DNA of 64,000 nt from Gudongella sp034004165 (GCA_034004165.1 JAVEXI010000004.1:1-64000), one strand, 5' to 3'. Counted from the first letter of the stretch, positions 54,323 through 63,530 are shown. Notes: generated by a model from the letters alone, not told the origin. Numbers and translations are program-made.

Positions 54323-54351
54323 TTCAAAAAAGTATTCAATAGTGTTATAAT
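54323..54351 (+). promoter_or_regulatory. Promoter of the serine operon
   Basis: TTCAAA (54323-54328), 17-bp spacer, TATAAT (54346-54351). An 8-bp inverted repeat follows at 54363-54386 (TAGTTTTA...TAAAACTA), possibly a hairpin or operator in the leader. Confidence 0.65.
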
Positions 54352-54362
54352 CAATGGATATT

Positions 54363-54386
54363 TAGTTTTATTTTAGGGTAAAACTA
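54363..54386. repeat. Inverted repeat in the serine-operon leader
   Basis: TAGTTTTA (54363-54370), 8-nt spacer TTTTAGGG, TAAAACTA (54379-54386). It lies just downstream of the -10 box and 29 bp before the start codon, so it could be an operator or an RNA hairpin. Nothing else marks its function. Confidence 0.4.
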
Positions 54387-54415
54387 GTTTGAGACTATTA
54401 TGAGGAGGTCGTATA

Positions 54416-55495
54416 ATGCATAAAAAATTATTTATTCCAGGGCCTGTTGACGTTAGAGAAGATGTACTGCAAAAGATGGCAACACCCCAAATTGGTCATA
54501 GGACCAAAGAAGCATCAAATCTTCAAAGAAACATTTCTGAAAAAATGCAAAAAGTATTTAGAACTAAGAACCAGATCATACTATCTACTACGTCAGGCAG
54601 TGGGCTTATGGAAGGTTCAATAAGGTCATTTACGAGAAAACGAGCGGCTGTTTTTTCTGTAGGCTCTTTCGGCGACAGATGGTATAAAATGGCTAGAGCA
54701 AATAATGTTCCAGCTGATATTTTCAAATCAGAACCTGGATACCCAACTACTCCAGAAATGGTAGATGAAGTCCTATCTTCTGGAAAATACGACGTTATAA
54801 CTGTAACTCACAACGAGACTTCTGCAGGCATCATGAATCCTGTTGATGAAATAGGCAAAATGCTTAAAGAAAAGTATCCAGATGTGCTTCTGTTAGTCGA
54901 TGCAGTCAGCTCCATGGCAGGTATATTAATAGATACTGACGCCTGGGGAATAGATGTTTGTATTACTTCTACACAAAAAGCACTAGGGCTACCAGCTGGT
55001 ATGAGCATTTGCTCAGTTTCTGATAGGGCTATCGAAGCAGGTAGACAGGTTGAGTTCAGAGGACTTTACTTAGATATCGTCGACCTGTACGATACTATAA
55101 TAAAAAAAGATTTTCAATATCCTTCTACTCCTTCCCTCCCACACATGTTTGCAATGGATTATCAATTGGATAGAATTCTTGAAGAAGGTCTGGAAAACAG
55201 ATATGCCAGACACAAGGAAATGGCAGAATACGTTAGAAATTGGGCAAAAAAATACTTTGCGTTATTTGTAAAAGATGAAAAATATCTTTCTCAGACGCTT
55301 ACAACAATATCAAATACAAGAAATATTAACGTTAGCGATTTAAATAAACAGCTTGGCGAACGAGGATTTATGATTTCAAATGGTTATGGAGATCTTAAGG
55401 ACCTCACCTTCAGAATTTCTCACATGGCAGACTACACGATGGATGAAGTCAAAGACCTTATAACAAATATCAACGACATTCTAGGATTGGAGTGA
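54416..55495 (+). CDS. Class V aminotransferase, probable phosphoserine aminotransferase
   Basis: 359 residues, PLP-dependent class V enzyme of the alanine-glyoxylate/serine-pyruvate group. Motifs: IPGPVDVREDVL, IGHRTKEA, TTSGSGLMEG, VTHNETSAGIMNP, LLVDAVSSMAG and STQKALGLP with the PLP-binding Lys. Immediately followed by serA, so I infer it converts phosphohydroxypyruvate to phosphoserine, replacing SerC. GAGGAGG lies upstream of the ATG. Overlaps the serA open frame; serA's ribosome binding site lies in its last codons. Confidence 0.9.
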   Translation: MHKKLFIPGPVDVREDVLQKMATPQIGHRTKEASNLQRNISEKMQKVFRTKNQIILSTTSGSGLMEGSIRSFTRKRAAVFSVGSFGDRWYKMARANNVPADIFKSEPGYPTTPEMVDEVLSSGKYDVITVTHNETSAGIMNPVDEIGKMLKEKYPDVLLLVDAVSSMAGILIDTDAWGIDVCITSTQKALGLPAGMSICSVSDRAIEAGRQVEFRGLYLDIVDLYDTIIKKDFQYPSTPSLPHMFAMDYQLDRILEEGLENRYARHKEMAEYVRNWAKKYFALFVKDEKYLSQTLTTISNTRNINVSDLNKQLGERGFMISNGYGDLKDLTFRISHMADYTMDEVKDLITNINDILGLE

Positions 55496-55503
55496 GAATA
55501 ACC

Positions 55504-56412
55504 ATGCTAAAAATACTAGCAACTGATGGAATTGACAGTGCCGCCAGGGAATCTTTGGAATCTATGGGACATGCCGTCACAGAGAAGTTCTTTGAACTTG
55601 AAGAACTAAAAACTGCAGTAACCGAATATGACATAATTGTTGTAAGATCGGCAACAAAGGTGAGAAAGCCAATTTTGGATGCAGCACATGCTGCAGGGAA
55701 ATTGAAAATGGTAATCCGAGCTGGAGTCGGAATTGATAACATCGATGCTGAGTATGCTGAATCTTTAGGTATTAAAGTCAGAAATACACCAAATTCTAGT
55801 AGCGCTTCTGTTGCCGAACTAGCACTTGCACATATGTTGTCATTAGCCAGATTTGTCGGTATAGCAAATGTAACAATGCGTGAAGGCCAGTGGAATAAAA
55901 AGGCCTACACAGGAACTGAATTAAGTGGAAAGACTTTGGGCTTAATTGGCTTTGGCCGAATCTCAATAGAGCTTGCCAAAAAAGCAGAAGCTCTCGGTAT
56001 GAAAATTCTATATACTAACAGAAGAGGACCTAGAGAGGAATATCCCGATTATAAGTACGCAGAACTCGATGAACTTCTAAGAACTTCAGACTTTGTTTCT
56101 ATCCACACTCCTGCTATGCCAGATGGAAAAGCACTGATAGGTGCAGAAGAGCTCAGTCTTATGAAGAAGAGCTCTTTTATCATCAATTGTGCACGAGGGG
56201 GAATCATTGATGAAAGAGCACTCTTAGAGGCATTACAAAACGAATTAATTTCAGGGGCTGGAATAGACGTCTTTGAAGAGGAACCCGCCAAAAATATAGA
56301 GCTCATTAGCCATCCTCGTGTGTCAGTTACTCCACATATAGGAGGCTCGACAGCTGAAGCTCAAGAAAGAATCGGTGGCGAGATAGTAGATATCATTAAG
56401 AGTAATTTTTAA
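55504..56412 (+). CDS. serA: D-3-phosphoglycerate dehydrogenase (short form)
   Basis: 302 residues, NAD-dependent 2-hydroxyacid dehydrogenase, oxidising 3-phosphoglycerate, first step of serine synthesis. Domain motifs: VVRSATKVRKPILDAA, RAGVGIDNIDAEYAE, NTPNSSSASVAELAL, the NAD loop GLIGFGRISIELAKKAEAL, CARGGIIDERAL (catalytic Arg) and HIGGSTAEAQ. No ACT or ASB domain at the C terminus, so it lacks the usual serine feedback site. ATG at 55504 with GGAGTGAG upstream is preferred over the GTG at 55492. Middle gene of the operon. Confidence 0.93.
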   Translation: MLKILATDGIDSAARESLESMGHAVTEKFFELEELKTAVTEYDIIVVRSATKVRKPILDAAHAAGKLKMVIRAGVGIDNIDAEYAESLGIKVRNTPNSSSASVAELALAHMLSLARFVGIANVTMREGQWNKKAYTGTELSGKTLGLIGFGRISIELAKKAEALGMKILYTNRRGPREEYPDYKYAELDELLRTSDFVSIHTPAMPDGKALIGAEELSLMKKSSFIINCARGGIIDERALLEALQNELISGAGIDVFEEEPAKNIELISHPRVSVTPHIGGSTAEAQERIGGEIVDIIKSNF

Positions 56413-56424
56413 GGAGGGCTGCTA

Positions 56425-57675
56425 ATGGCTATATTAAAACCTTTTAAGGCATACAGACCAACACCTGAGCTAGCAGAAAAAGTAGCTGCATTGCCTTACG
56501 ATGTAATGGATAGCAACGAAGCACGAGAAATGGTAATTGGCAATCCGTATTCATTTCTGCATGTCGACAAAGCTGAAATAGATTTGGATCCTACCGTTGA
56601 CATCCATGATGCGCAAGTGTACGAAAAAGCTCGAGACAATCTTTATAAAATGTTTAATAACAATGTTCTTGTACAGGACGGCAATGACAGTTTCTACATC
56701 TATCGTCAAATAATGAACGGCCGAACACAGACTGGATTAGTCGGCACAACATCTATTGATGATTATTTAAATGACACCATCAAAAAACATGAGTTTACAC
56801 GAGCTGATAAGGAACAAGATAGAATAAACCACGTAGATTATACCAATGCCAACACGGGCCCAATTTTCTTAACTTATAGAAAAAATATGGAAATATCTGA
56901 ATTAATGTCGAAGTGGATAGATGTAAGAGATCCAGTTTATGATTTTATTTCAGAAGATGGTATAAAACATTTGGTATGGCATATTGATGATGTTAATGTG
57001 ATCGAAGAACTCACAGGGCTATTTGCAAATATCGATTATCTGTATATTGCCGATGGGCACCACAGAGCAGCTTCTGCTGTAAAAGTTGGACTTAAGCGAA
57101 GGGAAGAATACCCAGATTATAATGGCAGCGAAGAATTTAATTATTTTCTTGCCGTCCTATTTCCTGATGAAGACCTTTATATAATGGACTACAACAGAGT
57201 TGTCAGAGATCTTAATGAGTATTCTTTGCCTGAATTTTTTGAACTACTGAGTCCTAACTTTGAAATAGAAGAATTTGATGGAGAAGGACAATACAAACCA
57301 TCAGAGAGACATACATTTGGAATGTACCTGGATAGCAAATGGTACAAACTTAAAGCTAAAGAAGGTACTTTTGATGAGGATTCTCCAGTAAAGAGACTTG
57401 ATGTTTCTATACTCCAAGAAAATGTTCTTACCCCAATACTGGGCATTGATGACCCTAGAGTTGACAACAGGATAGATTTTGTGGGAGGAATAAGGGGCTT
57501 GGCAGAGCTAGAACACAGAGTAGATGAAAGTGGAATGAGAATTGCTTTTTCAATGTACCCAACCAGTATATCAGAACTTATGGATATTGCTGATGCAGGA
57601 AAAGTAATGCCTCCAAAATCTACATGGTTTGAACCAAAACTTAGGAGCGGTCTCTTTATCCACACTTTAGACTGA
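56425..57675 (+). CDS. DUF1015-family protein
   Basis: 416 residues. The family hallmarks are present: PFKAYRPTPELAEKVAALPYDV at the start, NPYSFLHVDKAEID, the conserved IADGHHRAASAV (about 210-221) and MFKM-like C-terminal segment KAGKVMPPKSTWFEPK. DGHHR resembles the active-site loop of ParB/Srx-fold enzymes such as serine kinases, so a phosphoserine-related activity is possible but unproven. AAGGAGGG upstream of the ATG. The gene is regularly found beside serA in Firmicutes. Ends at the terminator at 57681. Confidence 0.9.
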   Translation: MAILKPFKAYRPTPELAEKVAALPYDVMDSNEAREMVIGNPYSFLHVDKAEIDLDPTVDIHDAQVYEKARDNLYKMFNNNVLVQDGNDSFYIYRQIMNGRTQTGLVGTTSIDDYLNDTIKKHEFTRADKEQDRINHVDYTNANTGPIFLTYRKNMEISELMSKWIDVRDPVYDFISEDGIKHLVWHIDDVNVIEELTGLFANIDYLYIADGHHRAASAVKVGLKRREEYPDYNGSEEFNYFLAVLFPDEDLYIMDYNRVVRDLNEYSLPEFFELLSPNFEIEEFDGEGQYKPSERHTFGMYLDSKWYKLKAKEGTFDEDSPVKRLDVSILQENVLTPILGIDDPRVDNRIDFVGGIRGLAELEHRVDESGMRIAFSMYPTSISELMDIADAGKVMPPKSTWFEPKLRSGLFIHTLD

Positions 57676-57680
57676 TTACT

Positions 57681-57712
57681 AACACCTGGATGTATCTAAT
57701 CCAGGTGTTTTT
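57681..57712 (+). terminator. Terminator of the serine operon
   Basis: AACACCTGGA (57681-57690), 9-nt loop, TCCAGGTGTT plus TTT (57700-57712). Confidence 0.85.
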
Positions 57713-57725
57713 ATGTCTATTCCAG

Positions 57726-57755
57726 TTGACACCCTCCCCAGTTAAAAGGTATAAA
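57726..57755 (+). promoter_or_regulatory. Promoter of the coiled-coil/ftsEX operon
   Basis: TTGACA (57726-57731), 18-bp spacer, TATAAA (57750-57755), 20 nt upstream of the start codon. Confidence 0.75.
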
Positions 57756-57775
57756 CATATTGAGGGGTGAAGAGT

Positions 57776-58882
57776 ATGAAGCGTTTTATGGCTATTCCTT
57801 TAATCTCATTAATGTTAATCGTCATGGCAGGCTATTCTTATAGTGCCTCAAATATACAAATCCCTGTTTCTCAGACTCAGGAGACTCTCAATTATCTGGA
57901 TGAAGCTGAAAAATCGATACTTGATGAATTATTCCTCCTTACTCAGAGAATTGATGAGTACAAAGAAGAAAGTGATTCTCTGACTGAGGAGATTAATACG
58001 ATAGAAAAACTCGTCTATGAACTAGATGATATTATTGAAATTAAGCAAGCAGATTTTGAAGGAAAATTATTGGTTATGGAAGAATTTCTGGTTGACTATC
58101 AAAGGAAAGGCCCCATTTCTAATCTTCAGCTAATTTTAAATTCTGATAGTATTAAAACCTTTATCTTTAGAATCAACAGCCTTAGGGATATTTCAAGAGG
58201 ATCAACTAAATTGTTGGAAAAACTTGAGACTGAAAGAGATGCACTCAAAAGAGAGAAACAGAGACTAAATGAGAATTTAGAGCTCCTTTCGCAAAAACGC
58301 AATGATCTTCAAGAGTCAATAGTACAGTTGGAGATTAATGCTATGCAGTTAGAAGAAAAGCTTGTATCTCTGGAAGAAGAAAGGTCTCAATATGAAGAAT
58401 GGCTGGCTGAGGTTTCAACATCATTAGATGAAATAAAACCAGTGTTCTCTGATACAGTGGAACAACTTTCTGATGATATTGAATATGGTAGAATGTCTGA
58501 TGATCTGCTCGATTTAAAATTTAGCTTTGAAGGAGTTAAAGGACTTATTTATGATAAAAAGTTGAATCCAGTCTTAAAAGATAAAGATTATCCTACATCT
58601 GTATTAATTTACTTTTTTAAAGATAGCATGACAATTGAAATGGAGGAATTGAGCTTGAAGATTAATGGAAATCTTCAATTAAAAGACAACAAAACTCTTT
58701 TGTTCACTCCATCAGATGGAACCTATAACGGGCTCACCTTGGAAAAAAGAGCTATAGATAAACTATTTACAAAAGGAAGTCTGGAGCTAAAATTCCATCA
58801 GCTTCTAGGCGATAACTCAATTAGGGAAATCAAGTTAACTGATGGATACTTAGAATTAAGCATCAGAGTATCATTATTTTAG
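57776..58882 (+). CDS. Secreted coiled-coil protein, FtsEX partner without hydrolase domain
   Basis: 368 residues. Signal peptide (MKRFMAIPLISLMLIVMAG), a long coiled coil (about 30-225, Glu/Leu-rich, PcsB/CwlO-like) and an unassigned C-terminal domain (about 225-368; TFTPSDGTYNGLTLEKRAIDKLF-type strands). No NlpC/P60, CHAP or peptidase motif is visible. In other Firmicutes FtsEX activates a coiled-coil hydrolase; this protein has the coiled coil but not the enzyme, so it may recruit a separate hydrolase, like EnvC in Gram-negatives. ATG at 57776 with GAGGGG upstream; GTG at 57767 lies in that site. First gene of the ftsEX operon. Confidence 0.85.
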   Translation: MKRFMAIPLISLMLIVMAGYSYSASNIQIPVSQTQETLNYLDEAEKSILDELFLLTQRIDEYKEESDSLTEEINTIEKLVYELDDIIEIKQADFEGKLLVMEEFLVDYQRKGPISNLQLILNSDSIKTFIFRINSLRDISRGSTKLLEKLETERDALKREKQRLNENLELLSQKRNDLQESIVQLEINAMQLEEKLVSLEEERSQYEEWLAEVSTSLDEIKPVFSDTVEQLSDDIEYGRMSDDLLDLKFSFEGVKGLIYDKKLNPVLKDKDYPTSVLIYFFKDSMTIEMEELSLKINGNLQLKDNKTLLFTPSDGTYNGLTLEKRAIDKLFTKGSLELKFHQLLGDNSIREIKLTDGYLELSIRVSLF

Positions 58883-58892
58883 GAGTGAAATC

Positions 58893-59558
58893 ATGATAAC
58901 AGCAAAAAATTTATGCCTTCAGTATAAAGATGGAGTCTACGGAATAAAAGATTCCTCACTAGTTATATCTAAAGGTGAACTTGTCTTCATTACAGGTACA
59001 AGTGGTTCAGGTAAAACCAGCTTTGTAAAAATGATTCTGGGAATTGAAAAACCAACGGCTGGCTCATTACATGTTTTGGGTTATGACATGAACTCTGTAT
59101 CTTCAAAACAACTTCAGTTACTAAGACAAAAAATAGGTCCGGTATTTCAAGATTTTAAACTACTTGATGCTCATACTGCCTGCGAAAATGTTCTCACTGG
59201 ATTAAGATTTTTAGACTTAACAAGAGAAGAAATGTATTCCAACTCTTTAGAAGCCCTCGAAAAAGTAGGACTTTCGCATAAAGTTCACGACCTAGTTGAC
59301 ACTCTCTCATATGGAGAACGCCAAAGAGTTGCTATAGCGCGCGCTGTTGCAAGAAGACCACAACTCATAATCGCAGATGAACCCACCGGAAATCTGGATA
59401 GAGAAACTTCAATACAGGTACTGACTTTACTAAAGACACTTGTTACGTCAGAAACCTCAGTAATAGTTACAACTCATGCAACGCATCTTCTCAAAGAAGA
59501 AATAGGATATAAGAGTATCGTTGTTTCAGACGGTACGATGACAGTGAGGGATATATAG
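58893..59558 (+). CDS. ftsE: FtsE cell-division ATPase
   Basis: 221 residues. FtsE ATPase of the divisome-associated FtsEX transporter-like complex. Walker A GTSGSGKTS, signature LSYGERQRVAIARAV, Walker B LIIADEPTGNLD, H-loop TTHATHLL. It couples ATP hydrolysis to activation of cell-wall hydrolases through FtsX. Ends 1 nt before ftsX; same operon as the coiled-coil protein. Confidence 0.94.
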   Translation: MITAKNLCLQYKDGVYGIKDSSLVISKGELVFITGTSGSGKTSFVKMILGIEKPTAGSLHVLGYDMNSVSSKQLQLLRQKIGPVFQDFKLLDAHTACENVLTGLRFLDLTREEMYSNSLEALEKVGLSHKVHDLVDTLSYGERQRVAIARAVARRPQLIIADEPTGNLDRETSIQVLTLLKTLVTSETSVIVTTHATHLLKEEIGYKSIVVSDGTMTVRDI

Positions 59559-59559
59559 T

Positions 59560-60441
59560 ATGAAAAATCCAATATTTAATCTGACTTATTATTTTAAAGA
59601 AGCATTGACAGTTGCAAGGAAAGACCGTTCATCTCATATTATGTCTATCCTAAGTCTTGCAATGATATTTTTTATTCTCTCGATGACAATGGGTGTTTCT
59701 GTAACGTTAAATTACTTGTCTAAAACTATGGAACAAGAAGCAGAAATAAGCATTTACTATACAGACGATTCAGCAGTTGACAGCTTAATAGACAAACTCT
59801 ATTCAATTGAGGGAGTAAAGGAGATAAACAAGGTTAGTGAAACAGAGGCAAAAGATAAGATGACAGAACTTCTTGGGGACGATTCCAGAGTATTGGCCCT
59901 CTTTGACTATAATCCATTCAGTCCATATTTAGAAGTCAAAGTTGATATTGCAGAAACTGAACACATCGTCAATGAAGCAAACAGCATAGATGGCATAGAA
60001 TTTATTCGAGATAACAAAGAAGTATTAAGTAAAATTAAAGATTTATCTGCTTGGTTCAGCCTTGCAGGAGTGTTTATAATGCTTGCTGTAGGAATTGCTA
60101 CAGTAGTATTGACCTCACACATAATCAGACAAGGTATATACATCAACAGAAATGAAATAGGGACTCTGAAATTACTTGGAGCCCCAGACATGTTTATCTA
60201 TTTCCCATTTATAGTAAACGGTATCTTAGTGAGTATTATAGCAGGTCTTTTAAGCCTTTTACTTACTTTTGGAGCAGTCTCAAATCTTTATTCTTCTGTA
60301 TCTGGCACTGTTCCCTTTTTAACTCTACCCATAAAGAAAAGTCTTTTAACTAACTTAGCAATATTTACAGTTGCAACCTCATTTTTCTTAGGATTGACTG
60401 GTGCTCTCACTGGTATAGCATCTACAAAACCTAAAAATTAA
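59560..60441 (+). CDS. ftsX: FtsX membrane subunit
   Basis: 293 residues with four membrane helices (one near residue 30, three in the C-terminal half) and an extracytoplasmic loop (about 55-165) that would contact the coiled-coil partner. FtsX features: KEALTVARKDRSSHIMSIL start, SIYYTDDSAVDSL, IRQGIYINRNEIGTLKLLGAP. No clear terminator follows. Confidence 0.93.
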   Translation: MKNPIFNLTYYFKEALTVARKDRSSHIMSILSLAMIFFILSMTMGVSVTLNYLSKTMEQEAEISIYYTDDSAVDSLIDKLYSIEGVKEINKVSETEAKDKMTELLGDDSRVLALFDYNPFSPYLEVKVDIAETEHIVNEANSIDGIEFIRDNKEVLSKIKDLSAWFSLAGVFIMLAVGIATVVLTSHIIRQGIYINRNEIGTLKLLGAPDMFIYFPFIVNGILVSIIAGLLSLLLTFGAVSNLYSSVSGTVPFLTLPIKKSLLTNLAIFTVATSFFLGLTGALTGIASTKPKN

Positions 60442-60456
60442 AATTCAACTAGCCAA

Positions 60457-61356
60457 CTAGATTAGAAGAAGTATGGCAATTCCAATAACAGAGATTGCAG
60501 CGCCAATGATTTCTTTAACCTTTACTTTTTCCTTTAAAATAGTAATTGAGAAAGGAATAATGGTTACAGGAGTTATAGATGTAAGAGTAGTCGCAATCCC
60601 AGCACTAGTGTACTTAAGAGCTGTAAGCGACAGATTTACTCCAATAAAAGGTCCAAAGAACGAACCCCAAAAAGTAAGTTTTAACGCTTCTTTATCCTTT
60701 ATGGCTAACTTAACGGAAGGCCATTCTTTTTTTATTGTGACAAAAAGTAAGAAACTCAAAAACCCTGCTATTATTCTTATTTGTGTAGCCGCCATTACAT
60801 TGTAATCGCCAAGACCTACCTTGCTAAATACCATGCCAGCAGCGTTTCCAAAGACTCCTATTAGTGCATAAGCCAGGCCTTTAATTGAATATTTTACTTT
60901 AACTTTGCTTTTGTTATCATCCTTACTTAATATAACCATAATAATTCCTGCAATTGTGACAAACATCCCCAAAAGCCCTGTAGCAGACAGTGTTTCATGA
61001 AGTAAAATAAATCCTAGAATTGCAGCCATTGGGGGACTGGCGGCCATTAGGACCATCGACACTCTTACACCAACTTCTATGTAGCCTTTTAACATGAAAT
61101 AATCGCCTACAAAAAAGCCTAATACCCCTGAAATTGTTAGCCATATCCAGTTGTGCAAACTGGCATCTGTTGGAAACAGCAGACCTCTAGTTACAAATGC
61201 TGTTGCCGTGAGCATTATGAAGCCAAATATAAGTTTATAAAAGTTAGTTGAGGCACTTCCTATACGCGTGCTTACTTTACCAAAAATTAATCCTACTATT
61301 GTCCAACTGAGAGCAGTTCCAATAGCTGCAAGTTCTCCAATATTATTTTGTATCAT
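60457..61356 (-). CDS. EamA-family (DMT) exporter, copy 3
   Basis: 299 residues, ten helices, two EamA repeats (ALSWTIVGLIFGKVSTRIG and YALIGVFGNAAGMVFSKVG). Third DMT exporter of the window; more closely of the RhaT/EamA type with the LHETLSATGLLGMFVTIAGI loop. Substrate unknown. GGAGAGG upstream of the ATG. Convergent with ftsX with only 15 nt between. Confidence 0.9.
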   Translation of the reverse strand: MIQNNIGELAAIGTALSWTIVGLIFGKVSTRIGSASTNFYKLIFGFIMLTATAFVTRGLLFPTDASLHNWIWLTISGVLGFFVGDYFMLKGYIEVGVRVSMVLMAASPPMAAILGFILLHETLSATGLLGMFVTIAGIIMVILSKDDNKSKVKVKYSIKGLAYALIGVFGNAAGMVFSKVGLGDYNVMAATQIRIIAGFLSFLLFVTIKKEWPSVKLAIKDKEALKLTFWGSFFGPFIGVNLSLTALKYTSAGIATTLTSITPVTIIPFSITILKEKVKVKEIIGAAISVIGIAILLLI

Positions 61357-61411
61357 TTTCTCCTCTCCTTATCAGTGTCAAATTCCCTAAAGATGGTCAA
61401 ACTATGGATAT

Positions 61412-62410
61412 CTATTTAAACTCTTCATATGCCCGAAGAGTTAGTAGAACAGCCTGCTCTCTTGTTGTGTGCTCCATAAGGCTGAGGACTCCATTTTGAT
61501 CTCCTCTAAGTATATCGTGTCCTGCTAAAAACATCACTGCTGGGTACGCATAATCACTTATTTCTTCAAATATTTGTCTAGATTCATAAGAAGTGTTAAA
61601 TTCAGGTATCATTAACTGCAATGTTCTATACAAGATAACTGCTATGTCTTGCCGAGATATCGGATTATCTGGTCTGAAACTGCCATCCTCATACCCCATA
61701 ATAATTCCTAGGCCAGCGGCTTTAGCTATAACAGGGTTTTGTGTGTCGAAGAACGGATTACCATAATCAATTTCTTCGTCTTCTTCTTTAGATTCGTAAA
61801 GTTTTACCATCATCTCACTAAATTCTTCCCTAGTTATTATATCTCGCATATTTGAGCTTATTCTATTAGTTATAAAACCATACTTGATAGAATTATCTAA
61901 CTCTTCTATAGCCCAACTGCTTGCGTAATTATATGGATATACAAGTCCAAGGCTTGCAATAGCGCTATATCCTCCTGTCAGGTTATAATATCCAATAATA
62001 TCGTGCATTGTCTTTAGATAGCGGACCCTAATGCTGTAAGAAGTGGAAAGCAGATCAATAGCTTCAATTGGAACTTCAAGTTCATTAGGAGAAATCGAAA
62101 TACAGATTCTACCAGATTCATCTTCAGCGAAGTCATTGTAATTGTAATATATGTCTTTCGAATACACATCATCATCGTATCGAATATACAGATTGACATG
62201 ATAATGCAATCCTACTGCAAAACCATCTTCCCCTATATAATCTCCCAGTGAATTAGCATTTATCCATGATAGGTTAAGGATTGTGCTTTCTTCTTGATCA
62301 AGTCCTAGCATTACGTTCTGAGGAATTCCAGGTTCAAATACTTCAGCAAAAGATACTGATGACTGCATCAACAATAGAATTATTAAAATATAAATAGAAA
62401 TCCTCTTCAT
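61412..62410 (-). CDS. SLH surface protein with N-terminal beta domain
   Basis: 332 residues. Signal peptide (ISIYILIILLLMQSSVSFA), a fibronectin-like strand-rich N-terminal domain (about 25-150: NVMLGLDQEESTILNLSW) and three SLH modules (about 158-330: YASSWAIEELDNSIKYGF, NPVIAKAAGLGIIMGYEDGSFRPDNPISRQ). The third SLH is shortened. It would bind the cell-wall polymer and display the N-terminal domain. GGAGG lies upstream of the ATG. Confidence 0.87.
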   Translation of the reverse strand: MKRISIYILIILLLMQSSVSFAEVFEPGIPQNVMLGLDQEESTILNLSWINANSLGDYIGEDGFAVGLHYHVNLYIRYDDDVYSKDIYYNYNDFAEDESGRICISISPNELEVPIEAIDLLSTSYSIRVRYLKTMHDIIGYYNLTGGYSAIASLGLVYPYNYASSWAIEELDNSIKYGFITNRISSNMRDIITREEFSEMMVKLYESKEEDEEIDYGNPFFDTQNPVIAKAAGLGIIMGYEDGSFRPDNPISRQDIAVILYRTLQLMIPEFNTSYESRQIFEEISDYAYPAVMFLAGHDILRGDQNGVLSLMEHTTREQAVLLTLRAYEEFK

Positions 62411-62501
62411 TGTTAACCTCCAGATAGTCTTATAATTTTATGAATTTACAGAATTTCACAGTTTAATTCATTGTATTATACCATATATGCGTTTCCATGT
62501 A

Positions 62502-62526
62502 AAAAAGACTCTTTAAGAGTCTTTTT
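62502..62526 (-). terminator. Terminator after the alpha/beta-hydrolase gene
   Basis: AAAAAGACTCTT (62502-62513), loop T, AAGAGTCTTTTT (62515-62526), overlapping the stop of the hydrolase gene. The minus strand ends in T5. Confidence 0.8.
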
Positions 62527-63487
62527 AATTTCCATTAATAAAATCTATTATTGTTTTCATGAGTTCTTCATGCAGTGGAAGAACTGGATTTTGATATGTT
62601 TTTTGATTTTCCGTAATGTCTGTCGGTGCATCCTTCAAGATATGATTCATGCCAGCAATAATTACTGGTTCCAGACCTGTTGCATTCCCGAGCATTTCTG
62701 CATCGTTAACTGTTACCTGAAAGTCATTATCTCCTTGGATGATTATCATTGGTGCGGAGATATTCGAATAAACTTCTGTTGGATTATATTTAAACCAAGA
62801 AATTAAATATGGCTGAACACTATCTCTAAACAACGCTGCTAATATGTCAGGAACATCGCTTACTGTCCTTCCAGCAACCAGTTCATCTATTATCGGATTA
62901 GTGAGATCAGTAACTTCCTTGGGCTGAGGAGAAAGCTGTCTTCGCAATGTTTCATAAGCTGGTTCTCCTACACCCGCAAGTGAAATGTAACCTGAAATAT
63001 CATTTCTTGATGCTGCAACTGCTGCTATCAAAGCCCCTTCGCTGTGTCCTATAAGATAAACATCTCCAAATCTTTCATCTTTCTTAGCTTTTTCTATCCA
63101 TTTTTCCAGATCTTCAATATAATCTTCAAACACAAGATCTCTTTCATCTTTTACTAAAGACATGGATTCGGCTATTCCTCTCTTATCATACCTAATTGAT
63201 GCTATTCCCTCTTTCGCAAGCCCTTCTGCAACCATTTTCAAGCTGTTATTAGAGCCACCAATGGCACTGTTCCCATTTCTGTCTGTCGGCCCTGATCCCT
63301 GATGGATTATCGCAACTTTAAAAGGTCCATTTCCTTCTGGAAGTGCAAGCGTTCCATAAATAGTGCCTCCATCTACTTCCAGATTATAGGTTTCTTCAGT
63401 AACACCAGTAATTTCCTCTGCTTTCTGGCTGCATCCTGACAATACCATTATTATAACTAAACTTATCGCTATAAATATCTTTTTCAT
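62525..63487 (-). CDS. Secreted alpha/beta-hydrolase lipoprotein
   Basis: 320 residues. Lipobox VLSGC (Cys19), then an alpha/beta hydrolase of the bacterial peptidase/esterase group: IIHQGSGPTDRNG (oxyanion), the nucleophile elbow LIGHSEGALIA (Ser about 150), Asp in QGDNDFQV and His in GMNHILKD near the C terminus. The catalytic triad is intact; the substrate is unknown. GGAGGTG upstream of the ATG. Confidence 0.9.
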   Translation of the reverse strand: MKKIFIAISLVIIMVLSGCSQKAEEITGVTEETYNLEVDGGTIYGTLALPEGNGPFKVAIIHQGSGPTDRNGNSAIGGSNNSLKMVAEGLAKEGIASIRYDKRGIAESMSLVKDERDLVFEDYIEDLEKWIEKAKKDERFGDVYLIGHSEGALIAAVAASRNDISGYISLAGVGEPAYETLRRQLSPQPKEVTDLTNPIIDELVAGRTVSDVPDILAALFRDSVQPYLISWFKYNPTEVYSNISAPMIIIQGDNDFQVTVNDAEMLGNATGLEPVIIAGMNHILKDAPTDITENQKTYQNPVLPLHEELMKTIIDFINGN

Positions 63488-63502
63488 TCAGCACCTCCGT
63501 AA

Positions 63503-63530
63503 TAAAGGCCTGAACATAGTCAGGCCTTTA
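63503..63530 (-). terminator. Probable terminator of the beta-eliminating lyase gene
   Basis: TAAAGGCCTGA (63503-63513), 6-nt loop, TCAGGCCTTTA (63520-63530); the T tract that follows on the minus strand is short. Confidence 0.65.
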
